Shown here: positions 41,397 through 49,690 of the stretch, piece by piece
Layout of the letters: the number at the start of each line of letters is the position of its first letter
How positions within the stretch are numbered: the stretch's first letter is position 1
Assembly: GCF_001673635.1 (NCBI RefSeq)
Contig: NZ_LZMH01000025.1
Coordinates: forward strand, 1 to 64,000
Direction: 5' to 3'
Origin: Mycobacterium asiaticum
GTDB lineage: Bacteria; Actinomycetota; Actinomycetes; Mycobacteriales; Mycobacteriaceae
DNA length: 64,000 bases
The notes under the pieces: generated by a model
What the model was told of the DNA's origin: nothing
Seen by the model: only the letters and a program-made list of their open reading frames with translations
The model's database searches: none
Translations under genes and position numbers: made by a program

Positions 41397-41852
41397 ATGA
41401 GCGCGAAAGCTCGCCTCCAGCAGCTCGGCATCGCACTGCCGGAGGTGGCGTCGCCGCTGGCCGCCTACGTGCCCGCGGTGCGCACCGGCAACCTCGTCTA
41501 CACCGCCGGCCAGCTGCCGTTGGAGGCCGGCAAATTGACGCACACCGGAAAGGTCGGGGGTGAGGTCACCCCGGAACAAGGCAAAGCGCTGGCGCGGATC
41601 TGTGCGCTCAACGCGTTGGCCGCGGTGGATTCACTGGTGGGGCTCGACTCGGTGACCCAGGTGATAAAGGTCGTCGGTTTCGTCGCCTCGGCCCCCGGAT
41701 TTCACGGGCAGCCGGGCGTCGTCAACGGCGCATCCAACTTGCTCGCCGAGGTGTTCGGCGACAGCGGCGCGCACGCACGTTCCGCCGTCGGGGTCTCCGA
41801 GCTCCCGCTGGACGCGCCGGTGGAGGTCGAGCTGATCGTCGAGGTCGGTTAG
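41397..41852 (+). CDS. RidA (YjgF/YER057c/UK114) family protein (Rv3678c homologue)
   Basis: A 151-residue RidA-fold protein. Signatures: YTAGQLPLEAGKL and the late HARSAVGVSELPLDAPVEVELI, with the conserved Arg (ARSAVG) that contacts the substrate. RidA proteins deaminate reactive enamine/imine intermediates. Some members of this longer subgroup are not active deaminases, so the role is provisional. Operon with DUF4177 and the MBL-fold hydrolase gene (5-base gap). Confidence 0.85.
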   Translation: MSAKARLQQLGIALPEVASPLAAYVPAVRTGNLVYTAGQLPLEAGKLTHTGKVGGEVTPEQGKALARICALNALAAVDSLVGLDSVTQVIKVVGFVASAPGFHGQPGVVNGASNLLAEVFGDSGAHARSAVGVSELPLDAPVEVELIVEVG

Positions 41853-41857
41853 CAGCT

Positions 41858-42649
41858 GTGGCCGAGGCAGTCGAGACGCTGACGCATCCCGCCTACGGCC
41901 AGCTGCGGCCGGTCACCGACACGGCATCGGTACTGCTCGCCGACAATCCCGGTTTGATGACGCTGGAAGGCACCAACACCTGGGTGTTGCGCGGCCCGCG
42001 CAGTGACGAGCTGGTGATCGTGGACCCCGGGCCGGACGACGACGAGCACATCGCACGGGTGGCCGCGCTGGGCCGCGTCACCCTGGTGTTGATCAGTCAC
42101 CGGCACTCGGACCACACCGATGGCATCGACAAGCTGGTCGAACTGACCGGGGCCACCGTCCGGTCCGCCGGCAGTGGGTTCCTGCGCGGCTTCGGTGGCC
42201 ATCTCATCGACGGCGAGGTCATCGACGCCGCCGGCCTGAAGATCAAGGTGATGGCCACCCCCGGCCACACCGCCGATTCGTTGAGCTTCGTGCTTGACGA
42301 CGCGGTATTGACCGCCGACACGGTGCTCGGTCGCGGCACCACCGTGATGGACAAGGAAGACGGCAAACTCACTGACTACATGGAGTCGCTGCAGCGGCTC
42401 CGGGGGCTCGGACGCCGCACGGTGTTGCCTGGCCACGGGCCCGACCTCGGCGATCTGGAAAGGGTGGCCCAGGGATACCTCGTCCATCGGCAGGAGCGGC
42501 TGGAGCAGGTGCGCGCCGCGCTGCGTGAACTCGGTGAGGATGCCGGTGCCCGGCAGATCGTCGAGCACGTCTACACCGATGTCGATGAGAAGCTCTGGGA
42601 CGCCGCCGAGTGGTCGGTGCAGGTGCAACTCGATTATCTGCGCGCCTAG
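41858..42649 (+). CDS. metallo-beta-lactamase fold hydrolase, LACTB2-like (Rv3677c homologue)
   Basis: A 263-residue MBL-fold protein. The metal motif is ISHRHSDHTDG (HxHxDH), with further ligands in ATPGHTADS, LTADTVLG and LPGHGPD, so the site is complete. The C-terminal helical region (residues 205-260) is the LACTB2 extension, typical of endoribonuclease-like members. The substrate is not known in mycobacteria. GTG start. It overlaps the convergent Gre-like gene by 4 nt. Confidence 0.85.
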   Translation: MAEAVETLTHPAYGQLRPVTDTASVLLADNPGLMTLEGTNTWVLRGPRSDELVIVDPGPDDDEHIARVAALGRVTLVLISHRHSDHTDGIDKLVELTGATVRSAGSGFLRGFGGHLIDGEVIDAAGLKIKVMATPGHTADSLSFVLDDAVLTADTVLGRGTTVMDKEDGKLTDYMESLQRLRGLGRRTVLPGHGPDLGDLERVAQGYLVHRQERLEQVRAALRELGEDAGARQIVEHVYTDVDEKLWDAAEWSVQVQLDYLRA

Positions 42650-43089
42650 CGGCCTCCCGCGTCGATGTCGATCAGGGTCACTGGCACAGCCGCACCCTCC
42701 GGCGTCAGCACCTGCCGCCGTTCTCCGACACGTGCCCCGACAACGGCCCGACCGATCGGCGACCGAAGGGGGTAGATCTTCTTGTCGGTGTCGCAGGCGC
42801 CGTATCCGCCCAGCATGAATGTCTCGGTACGGCCGCTGTCGTCATAGCGGACGGTGACCAGCTTCCCCGGTTCGGCGACAGCGTCTCGCTTAGGGTGTTT
42901 CGCGCGAGCCAGCAGACGCTCGAGGTGGCGGATGCGGGCGCGCCGCGCTCGATACCCGAGCAAGTCTTCGCCGGTATCCACCAAGTCGTCGGCGACTTCG
43001 ACGCTGGGTCGGGAGCGCAACGCGGTGAGTTCGTTCTGCAGGCGGTTGTACTTGGGGCGAGTCATCGGAACGTGTTCAACTGCAGTCAT
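42646..43089 (-). CDS. GreA/GreB-family transcription factor-like protein
   Basis: A 147-residue protein with an N-terminal coiled coil (about 8-65; YNRLQNELTALRSR) and a C-terminal FKBP-like Gre domain (80-147; PIGRAVVGARVGERRQVLTP). The coiled-coil tip is acidic (VADDLVDTGEDLLGY), as needed for RNA polymerase secondary-channel function. It is shorter than GreA (about 164) and separate from it, so it may be a Gfh- or Rnk-like regulator. ATG 43089 has AGGAGG 10 nt upstream. Confidence 0.75.
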   Translation of the reverse strand: MTAVEHVPMTRPKYNRLQNELTALRSRPSVEVADDLVDTGEDLLGYRARRARIRHLERLLARAKHPKRDAVAEPGKLVTVRYDDSGRTETFMLGGYGACDTDKKIYPLRSPIGRAVVGARVGERRQVLTPEGAAVPVTLIDIDAGGR

Positions 43090-43153
43090 TTTCGTACTAC
43101 CTCCTGATGTTGACCGACTGTGCGGTCGTTGATTCCATTGTCGGTCAACGGGA

Positions 43154-43303
43154 GTGCGGGCGATTGCGCTGGCGCGACAACGCCGCGACGGTCGATTGTG
43201 GTGCTTGGACAACTCCTGCAACGCCCATTCGGCAGACCTGGATCGGTTGCTGGCCATCGCCGACGATTCGGCCCCCGACCCGGCCGAACACCCCACCAGC
43301 TAA
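43154..43303 (+). CDS. possible small protein, unrecognised
   Basis: A 49-codon frame from GTG 43154 to TAA 43301-43303 reads ...RLWCLDNSCNAHSADLDRLL and AIADDSAPDPAEHPTS. Third codon positions are mostly G/C and composition looks protein-like, but there is no good ribosome binding site. It ends about 60 bases before mnhA. Low confidence. Confidence 0.3.
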   Translation: MRAIALARQRRDGRLWCLDNSCNAHSADLDRLLAIADDSAPDPAEHPTS

Positions 43304-43365
43304 ACGCACGTCGGTAACCACATACGTTGGAGCGTGCGGACACCGCACCCCGACGAGGAGTCTTC

Positions 43366-45669
43366 GTGGCCAAAATCTCCGACGCCGACGTTTCCGGCGA
43401 GCCGAGCCGAAGGCTGTCCGCGGACTGGCAGGGCTGGTCGTCGGCCGCGTTTGCGCTGGTCGGCTTCGGGGTGTGTTGGGCGGGCTGGCGCAGCGGAGGC
43501 GGCAGCGCGACGCTGCCCTGGGTGCCCAGCCTGGACATGCACCTGCGTTTCACCTACGACGGGCTGGCCGCTCTGTACTCGATGCTGGCGTGTGGCATCG
43601 GCGCGCTGGTATTCGCGTACGGCACCGGCTACCTCTCGCTGCACCTCGCCCATCAGCATCGGCCGGCGCGGCAGCGGTGGCGGTTCTGGCCGTGGATGGT
43701 GTTGTTCGCGGCGTCGATGGTGGGGCTGGCGACGGCCCAGGATCTGATTCTGCTTTTTGTCTTCTTCGACGTCACCGCGATCTGCTCGTACTTTTTGATC
43801 GCCTTCGACAAGGACGAGGCGCCCGCGCGCCGGGCGGCGCTGATGGCGTTGCTGATCACGGTGGCCAGCGCTGTCGCCCTGCTCATCGGGGCCCTGTTGC
43901 TGTACGCGCACTACCACACGTTCTCGCTGCCGGTGCTGATCGAGCGGGTCGATTCGGGTCCCACGACGACGGCCGCGGCGGCACTGATCGCGGTGGCAGC
44001 GCTGGCCAAGAGCGCGCAAGTGCCGTTACATTTCTGGCTGCCCAAGGCGATGGCGGCACCGACCCCGGTTTCGGCGTACCTGCACTCGGCGGCCATGGTC
44101 GCCGCGGGCGTGCTGGTCCTCGGCCGGGTACACCCGTTGTTGATGCACAGCCGGCCCGTGCTGACCGCGGTGCTGGTCATCGGGGCGGCTTCGGTCGTCG
44201 TCGGCGGCATCAGCGCGCTGGGCCAGGACGTGCTGAAGCAGGTGCTCGCCTACTCGACGATCTCCCAGTACGGCTACGTGGTGATGCTTTACGGCATCGG
44301 CGGACGACTGGCGGCGGGTGCGGCGGCGTTCTACGTCCTGGCGCACGGGGTGGCCAAGAGCGCGCTGTTCATGACGGCGGGTGCGGCCACCATGGCGACC
44401 GGTGAGGACCGGTTGTCCCGCCTCGGCGGGCTGGGCCGGCGCCGACCGGTGCTGGCGGTGGCCGCCGCGCTTGCCGCGGCCAACCTCGCCGGATTGCCGC
44501 TGACGGTGGGATTCTTCAAGGACGAGCTCTACTTCGAAGCGGCGGCCGGTGCCGGGGGGTTGCTCACCGTGGGTGCGGTGGTGGCCGCCGCCCTGACCCT
44601 GGCCTACATCGGACGCTTTTGGGTGTTGCTGTTTCTGGGGCCGACGCGCACCGAGCCGCATCGGATCCCTCGCGTCCTGACCTGGCCCGTGGTGGTGCTG
44701 GCCGGAGTCGGCGTAGCAGGTGGCCTGATGCCGCAGCTGTTCAGCCGGCTCGCCGCCGACGCGGGCAGCGTCACCAACGCCTCACCGATGAGTCTGACGC
44801 CCGGCTATCACTTCGACGTGCGCGCGGGCAACGTGATGGCGTTGTGCGCGTGGACGCTGGGTGCGGCGCTGCTGGCGTTGCCGCGGGTGCGCGACGTCTT
44901 GTCCCGGGCATGGATGCGGGTGGGCGACCGGTTCGGACCGCTGCGGATCTACACCAGGAGCCTGCGGGCACTGTCCCGGCTGTCGGCGGCAATCCACGAC
45001 CGCGAGGTACGTGACCTGCGTAGCAGTGTCGCCGCGGTGCTGGTTCCGGCCGGGCTGTTGACCGGGCTGGTGTTCGTCCTCACGCCGATCCGGGGGGCAT
45101 ATTCCATCGGCTCGATCGGCGATGTGGATTGGCTGATCCTGCCGCTGCTGGGCCTGGTCATCATCGCGACACTGGCCGTTGCCCGGGCCTCGGCACGGGT
45201 GGGCATGGTGCTGGCGCTGTCGGTGGTCGGCTTCGGTCTGGCCGGCGTGTACGCGCTGTTCGGTGCGCCGGACATTGCGCTGGTGGCCGTGGTGGTCGAG
45301 ACGATGATCACCCTGGTCTTCATCGGCGCGCTGGCACGGCTGCCGCGGCCTGGACCGGCCGGAGAGCTCGAAGTCCGCGCGGGCGGCCCGGAGCCGGGTA
45401 GGCCGCGGCGCCACCAGCGCAACCTGGCCGCCGGAGGCCTGGCCGGGCTGGCGGCCTTCGTCACGGTCTGGGGGTTCCTGTCGGCCCCGAGCGCGGCGCC
45501 GAGCGTATCCGAGGAGTACCTGCGCCGTACCCCCAGCGCGCACGGCCAGGACGCGGTCACGGTGATCATCACCGACTTCCGCGGCCTGGACACCCTCGCC
45601 GAGATCACCGTCCTGCTGGTCGCGGTCGTCGGCGTGGCTGCACTGCTACGTAAGGGCAAGCTGTGGTGA
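43366..45669 (+). CDS. mnhA: MnhA/MrpA, Na+/H+ antiporter subunit A
   Basis: A 767-residue polytopic membrane protein related to complex I NuoL, with an MrpA-type C-terminal extension. Proton-channel features include the conserved AKSAQVPLHFWLPKAMAAPT region and the FFKDELYFEAA segment; the C-terminal part (AITLVFI-like MITLVFIGALARL and LAEITVLLVAVVGVAALL) is the MrpA/MbhE region. It works with subunits B-G as one cation/proton antiporter. GTG 43366 is chosen because GAGGAG lies 5 nt upstream; an earlier ATG (43327) precedes that site. First of seven overlapping genes. Confidence 0.9.
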   Translation: MAKISDADVSGEPSRRLSADWQGWSSAAFALVGFGVCWAGWRSGGGSATLPWVPSLDMHLRFTYDGLAALYSMLACGIGALVFAYGTGYLSLHLAHQHRPARQRWRFWPWMVLFAASMVGLATAQDLILLFVFFDVTAICSYFLIAFDKDEAPARRAALMALLITVASAVALLIGALLLYAHYHTFSLPVLIERVDSGPTTTAAAALIAVAALAKSAQVPLHFWLPKAMAAPTPVSAYLHSAAMVAAGVLVLGRVHPLLMHSRPVLTAVLVIGAASVVVGGISALGQDVLKQVLAYSTISQYGYVVMLYGIGGRLAAGAAAFYVLAHGVAKSALFMTAGAATMATGEDRLSRLGGLGRRRPVLAVAAALAAANLAGLPLTVGFFKDELYFEAAAGAGGLLTVGAVVAAALTLAYIGRFWVLLFLGPTRTEPHRIPRVLTWPVVVLAGVGVAGGLMPQLFSRLAADAGSVTNASPMSLTPGYHFDVRAGNVMALCAWTLGAALLALPRVRDVLSRAWMRVGDRFGPLRIYTRSLRALSRLSAAIHDREVRDLRSSVAAVLVPAGLLTGLVFVLTPIRGAYSIGSIGDVDWLILPLLGLVIIATLAVARASARVGMVLALSVVGFGLAGVYALFGAPDIALVAVVVETMITLVFIGALARLPRPGPAGELEVRAGGPEPGRPRRHQRNLAAGGLAGLAAFVTVWGFLSAPSAAPSVSEEYLRRTPSAHGQDAVTVIITDFRGLDTLAEITVLLVAVVGVAALLRKGKLW

Positions 45670-46172
45670 GGCGTCGCGACCTGGTGGTGCGGGTCGTCTC
45701 CCAGGTGTTGTTGGGCCCGAGCCTGATGGTGGCGGCGGCGTTGATCGTCAAGGGCTACCGGGACACCGGGGACGGCTTCGGTGCGGGCGTTGTCGTTGCC
45801 CTCGCTATCGCGCTGCGCTACATCGGCCTTGGTGCCCGAACCGCCGAGCGGACCCTGCCGATTCTTCGGTACTCGCCGTGGCTCGCGGTCGGCGGTTTGC
45901 TGCTGTCATTGGCGGTAGGCTTCTTCCCCTTGCTGTGGAACGAACCATTGTTCAGCCATCGCCCGGCGGCCGGCGAGCCGGTCGCGCACTTCGGTTCGCT
46001 GGAGTTGTTCACCCCCCTGCTGTTCGACATCGGGATTTTCCTGCTGGTCATCGGGGTGCTGACCATGCTGTTGCATCAGCTCGCCGATCCGGACCCCGAC
46101 CCCGACCCTGACCCCGACCGAGAGATCGAGGAGCGCGACGTCGACCGCACCGAGAATCAGGATGCGCGGTGA
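45666..46172 (+). CDS. mnhB: MnhB/MrpB antiporter subunit B
   Basis: A 168-residue membrane protein with four predicted helices; the MnhB domain is seen in GYRDTGDGFGAGVVVALAIA. A cytoplasmic tail carries a DP-repeat (DPDPDPDPDPD) encoded by near-identical hexanucleotides. GTG 45666 overlaps the mnhA stop by 4 nt; GTG 45663 is an alternative. Confidence 0.9.
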   Translation: MRRRDLVVRVVSQVLLGPSLMVAAALIVKGYRDTGDGFGAGVVVALAIALRYIGLGARTAERTLPILRYSPWLAVGGLLLSLAVGFFPLLWNEPLFSHRPAAGEPVAHFGSLELFTPLLFDIGIFLLVIGVLTMLLHQLADPDPDPDPDPDREIEERDVDRTENQDAR

Positions 46173-46555
46173 ACCTCGCCTTCGCGGTCACCGCGGCCGT
46201 CTTGTTCGGTGCCGGCGCCTATTTGCTGTTGCAGCACGACTTGATCCGCATTGTGGTCGGTGTCGCGTTGATCTCGCAGTGCGCCGTCGTTGCGCTGATC
46301 GGGGCCAGCATGACGCGAGGGAAAGCACCGATCGGCCCGGGGACGGGTGGCCCGGTCAGCGACCCGGTGCCTCAGGCGCTGGTTCTGACCGCGCTGGTCA
46401 TCGGCCTGGCCACGCTGGCGCTGTTGCTTGCCCTGGTGCATCGCGTGGTCGTGGTGTTCGGCACCGTGCGGCGCAGTGAGTTGGCCGCGCAGGAGGCCGA
46501 GCACGAGGAGAGCCTCAAGCACGACGAGCAGCTGGACCGAAACGAGATGACGTGA
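46169..46555 (+). CDS. mnhC: MnhC/MrpC antiporter subunit C (NuoK-like)
   Basis: A 128-residue protein with three transmembrane helices, homologous to NuoK. The segment VVGVALISQCAVVALIGASM and DPVPQALVLTALVIGLA are characteristic. GTG 46169 overlaps the mnhB stop by 4 nt. The C-terminal tail is charged and acidic (EAEHEESLKHDEQLDRNEMT). Confidence 0.9.
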   Translation: MNLAFAVTAAVLFGAGAYLLLQHDLIRIVVGVALISQCAVVALIGASMTRGKAPIGPGTGGPVSDPVPQALVLTALVIGLATLALLLALVHRVVVVFGTVRRSELAAQEAEHEESLKHDEQLDRNEMT

Positions 46556-47946
46556 TGGCCTTGTCGCTGGCGCTGCTGGTGCCCTGGGCTGCCGGCGCGG
46601 TGCTGATCGCCCTCGACGGCCGGCGGCGAGGGGTCGCCTGGCTTGGTGTGACAGCGCTGATCGCGACCCTCGTGGTGTTGCTGGTCCTCACCATTCAGGT
46701 GGTGCGCGAGGGCCCGCAGCAGGTGGTGACCGGTGGCTGGCCGGCCGGGATCGGCATCGTGCTGCACGCCGACGCGCTAGGTGGCGTTTTCGGGCTGGTA
46801 TCGCTGGTGGTGCTCATCGCGGCCCTGGCCAACGAGGCCGTGTGCGGCACGCATACCCGTACCTTCCCCGGCCTGGTGGTGCTGCTCGCCGCGGGACTGA
46901 ATGGGCTGTTTTTGACCGGTGACGTGTTCAATTTCTACGTCTTCTTCGAGATAGCGATGACGGCCTCCTATGCGCTGACCACCTACGGTCAACGACCCCG
47001 ACAACTGCGGGCGGCGCTGATCTTCGCCTCGGTCAACCTGCTCGGCTCGTTCGTCTTCCTGCTGTCCGTGGCCGGCACCTACCGGATCACCGGCGCTTTG
47101 GCGATGGCTGATGTCGCGGAGCGAATCAACGCGGTCGGTGCCAACGCGGCGATGCTGGTGGCCGTCGGATTCTTCGTCGCGTTCAGCGTCAAACTCGGGC
47201 TGTTCCCGTTCCACTTCTGGTTGCCAACGGTCTACGCCGGAACCCGTCCCGCCGTGGCCGCGATCCTCAGCGGCGCGGTGGCCAACATCGGCAGTTACGG
47301 CCTGTTGCGTTTCGGTGCCGGGCTGTTCTCCGACGAATTACGTTTTGCTGCAACAGCTTTGGTGCTGCTAGGGGTGGCGTCGATCCTGTACGGCGGCGTG
47401 CTCGCGGTATCCCGGGGGGACGATGCCGAGACGCTGGCGTACTCGGCCATCGGACAGGTCGGTTATGTGCTCGTCGCCCTCAGCGTCGGTGGCCCGATCG
47501 GGTTGTCCGCGGCGGTGGTCTACAGCGTGGTCAACGCGCTGAACAAGGGATTGCTGTTCCTGGCCGCGGGGCTGCGTGGACCCCTGGTGGCCGCGGCCTT
47601 CGTGATCGGGGCGTTCAGTGTCGCCGGCGTACCGCCGGCCGCAGGTTTCATCGCCAAGCTCGAGCTGTTCCGGGCCGCCATCGCCGTCCACGACCCTGCG
47701 TTGCTGGTGGTGCTGGTGGTGGGCAGCGTGTTATCGCTGGTCTACATGTTTCAGATCTATCAGCGCAAGTTCTGGGTCTCCGAAGTCCGGACCGATGGTC
47801 ACGCCGTTGCCGGCCTCAGCCCGCTGCCGCCGCGACTGTTCGTCGGGGCCCTTGCGGTGCTGGTCCTGTCCATCGGGGTGTGGGCCGAGCCATTGTTGGT
47901 GCTTAGCCAGGACGCCGCCAATGCGCTCACCGGGAGGTTGGGATGA
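46555..47946 (+). CDS. mnhD: MnhD/MrpD antiporter subunit D (NuoN-like)
   Basis: A 463-residue polytopic protein homologous to NuoL/M/N antiporter modules. VFNFYVFFEIAMTASYALTT and the SVKLGLFPFHFWLPTVYAGT region contain the key Glu and Lys of the proton path, and AYSAIGQVGYVLVA is also typical. ATG 46555 overlaps the mnhC stop by one base; GTG 46552 is an alternative. Confidence 0.9.
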   Translation: MALSLALLVPWAAGAVLIALDGRRRGVAWLGVTALIATLVVLLVLTIQVVREGPQQVVTGGWPAGIGIVLHADALGGVFGLVSLVVLIAALANEAVCGTHTRTFPGLVVLLAAGLNGLFLTGDVFNFYVFFEIAMTASYALTTYGQRPRQLRAALIFASVNLLGSFVFLLSVAGTYRITGALAMADVAERINAVGANAAMLVAVGFFVAFSVKLGLFPFHFWLPTVYAGTRPAVAAILSGAVANIGSYGLLRFGAGLFSDELRFAATALVLLGVASILYGGVLAVSRGDDAETLAYSAIGQVGYVLVALSVGGPIGLSAAVVYSVVNALNKGLLFLAAGLRGPLVAAAFVIGAFSVAGVPPAAGFIAKLELFRAAIAVHDPALLVVLVVGSVLSLVYMFQIYQRKFWVSEVRTDGHAVAGLSPLPPRLFVGALAVLVLSIGVWAEPLLVLSQDAANALTGRLG

Positions 47947-48443
47947 CCGCCGCACTGGCCCGCGTGGCCACCCTCACCGCCGTATACCTGCTGGCACTGA
48001 CGAGCCTGAAGCCAGGCGACATCGTCCTCGGATTGGTACTGGCGTCGCTGATCCTCGGGCTCGGCGGCGCCATCGGCGGCCGCGATGCGCGTCCGGGGCG
48101 CCCGCCGGGAACGTCGGTACTGCGCCGGCTCGCCGGGCTGCCCGGGCTCATCTTCTTCACCGCGGTCGACATGGGCCGGGGGAGTTGGCACGTGGCCCAA
48201 TACTGCCTTGGTCTGCGGCCAATGACGCCCGGCCTGGTCACCGTACCGATCGAGCCGAATATCCCCACCTCGGCCACGGCGTGGGCGATCCGGGTCGGGC
48301 TGTCACCGGACAGCGTCGTCGTCGACGTCGACGACAAGACGGGTGAATTGCTCCTGCACGTTCTCGATGCACGCGATCCGGACGCCGTACGACGTGCCCA
48401 AGCCGCCTCATACCGGCGCGCACAGCGGAGCGTGTTCCCGTGA
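47943..48443 (+). CDS. mnhE: MnhE/MrpE antiporter subunit E
   Basis: A 166-residue protein: two or three helices in the N-terminal half, then a soluble alpha/beta domain with PNIPTSATAWAIRVGLSPDS and VVVDVDDKTGELLLHVLD, matching MrpE. It overlaps mnhD and mnhF by 4 nt each. Confidence 0.88.
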   Translation: MTAALARVATLTAVYLLALTSLKPGDIVLGLVLASLILGLGGAIGGRDARPGRPPGTSVLRRLAGLPGLIFFTAVDMGRGSWHVAQYCLGLRPMTPGLVTVPIEPNIPTSATAWAIRVGLSPDSVVVDVDDKTGELLLHVLDARDPDAVRRAQAASYRRAQRSVFP

Positions 48444-48718
48444 CCGGCATCCTGAATTTCCTGTTCGTCACCGGCCTGATCTGGAACACGCTGCTGCTGG
48501 TGGCCGGCGGATTGGTGCTGCTGCGCGCACGCGACGTGGTCCAGCGCGTTCTCGCGTTGGATCTGCTGGCCGCACTGGTGGTGTCGTTGCTGGCGTTGCT
48601 GAGCTACTACCACCACCAGCCCTATTACCTGGATGCGGCGGTGGCGCTGGCGCTGCTGTCCTTCGTCGCCACGGTCGCGGCCGCCCGCTATCTGGGCTCG
48701 GGAGGGCCGTTCGAGTGA
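48440..48718 (+). CDS. mnhF: MnhF/MrpF antiporter subunit F
   Basis: A 92-residue protein with three transmembrane helices. RARDVVQRVLALDLLAALVV and the YYLDAAVALALLSFVATVAA segment are MrpF hallmarks (D..Q...D.......YLD.A...A). GTG start in a 4-nt overlap with mnhE. Confidence 0.9.
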   Translation: MTGILNFLFVTGLIWNTLLLVAGGLVLLRARDVVQRVLALDLLAALVVSLLALLSYYHHQPYYLDAAVALALLSFVATVAAARYLGSGGPFE

Positions 48719-49044
48719 TTTCTGTGGTGCTTGACGTTTTGGGCGGCGTTCTGCTGGTCACGGGCCTGGTGCTATTCACGATCAGTGTTTACGGGGTCCT
48801 GCGCCTGCCTGACACCAACAGCCAGCTACACGCTCAGGGGCTGGCCACCGGCCCCGGAGTGATCGCCGTGCTCGCTTCCTCGATCGCCACCGAGAACGCG
48901 ACCATCATCACCTTCGCTGCGCTGGGCATCGTTTTTATGGTGCTGAGCTCGCCGTCGTCGGGGCACGCCATCGCCAAGTCGGTGCGCCGGCGAAGCGGGG
49001 ACGTTCGTCCCCCGGACGACACGCCGGAAGAGCGCGAAGGGTAG
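48715..49044 (+). CDS. mnhG: MnhG/MrpG antiporter subunit G
   Basis: A 109-residue protein with three helices. GLVLFTISVYGVLRLPDTNS matches the MrpG consensus (G.lRlPD...R.HA), with QLHAQG following. The GTG start overlaps the mnhF stop. It completes the A-G set, ending 4 bases from the convergent DedA gene. Confidence 0.9.
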   Translation: MISVVLDVLGGVLLVTGLVLFTISVYGVLRLPDTNSQLHAQGLATGPGVIAVLASSIATENATIITFAALGIVFMVLSSPSSGHAIAKSVRRRSGDVRPPDDTPEEREG

Positions 49045-49048
49045 CCGG

Positions 49049-49672
49049 CTAAGTACCGACCGGAGTGTCCGCGGCTTGCCGCTCCTTCGCTCGTCTGCGC
49101 AGCCACCGGACCAGTTCGATGCCTCCGCCCATCGCCAGCGCCACGAAGAACGAGACTGCGAACGCCAGCAGCGGTCGGTCTTCGAAGGCGTGCCCGCCGA
49201 CGAAGCCGATCAGGGTGTTGACGGTCGCCCACAGCAAAGCGCCGATCGCGTCGTACATCACGAACTGGCGATACGGAAATTCCAGCACCCCACAGGCGAT
49301 GGTGGTCGCCGTGCGCCCGCCGGGGAGGAATCTCGCCACGACCACCACGGAGCCGCCGTGCCGCTCCAACTGTCGCTCCGCCCAGGCCAGGCCGCGCTGA
49401 CCTCGTTCGCCCCGGGTGATCCAGCGCCGGGCCCAGTCCTCGGCGGAATGGCCGATGCGGTAGGCGATGTTGTCGCCGGCGAACCCGCCGAGCGCGCCCA
49501 TCGCGATCACCCCGGCCAAGATCATCGAGTGGTCGGCGGCCAAGATGCCGCCCGTGAGCAGTATCGTCTCGCTCGGCAACATCGGCAGGACGGCGTCGAG
49601 GGTGCAGAACCCGAAGATAAGCGGATACGCCCACCAAGAGTGCCCGAGCGCGTCGAGCAGCGAATCAAACAC
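49049..49672 (-). CDS. DedA/SNARE-associated-like membrane protein
   Basis: A 207-residue polytopic protein of the DedA family. Signatures: PSETILLTGGILA, GGFAGDNIAYRIG and the amphipathic RFLPGGRTATTIACGVLEFP segment with the functional Arg. DedA proteins include lipid flippases/scramblases and proton-dependent transporters affecting envelope homeostasis. GTG start. It is next to TerC on the same strand with an 18-base gap. Confidence 0.87.
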   Translation of the reverse strand: MFDSLLDALGHSWWAYPLIFGFCTLDAVLPMLPSETILLTGGILAADHSMILAGVIAMGALGGFAGDNIAYRIGHSAEDWARRWITRGERGQRGLAWAERQLERHGGSVVVVARFLPGGRTATTIACGVLEFPYRQFVMYDAIGALLWATVNTLIGFVGGHAFEDRPLLAFAVSFFVALAMGGGIELVRWLRRRAKERQAADTPVGT

Positions 49673-49690
49673 GGCGCATCACCGGGCTCA

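Noticed and set aside
43107..44405. 432-codon open frame overlapping mnhA in another frame
   Set aside because: Arg/Gly-rich shadow; mnhA has clear antiporter motifs and a good ribosome binding site.
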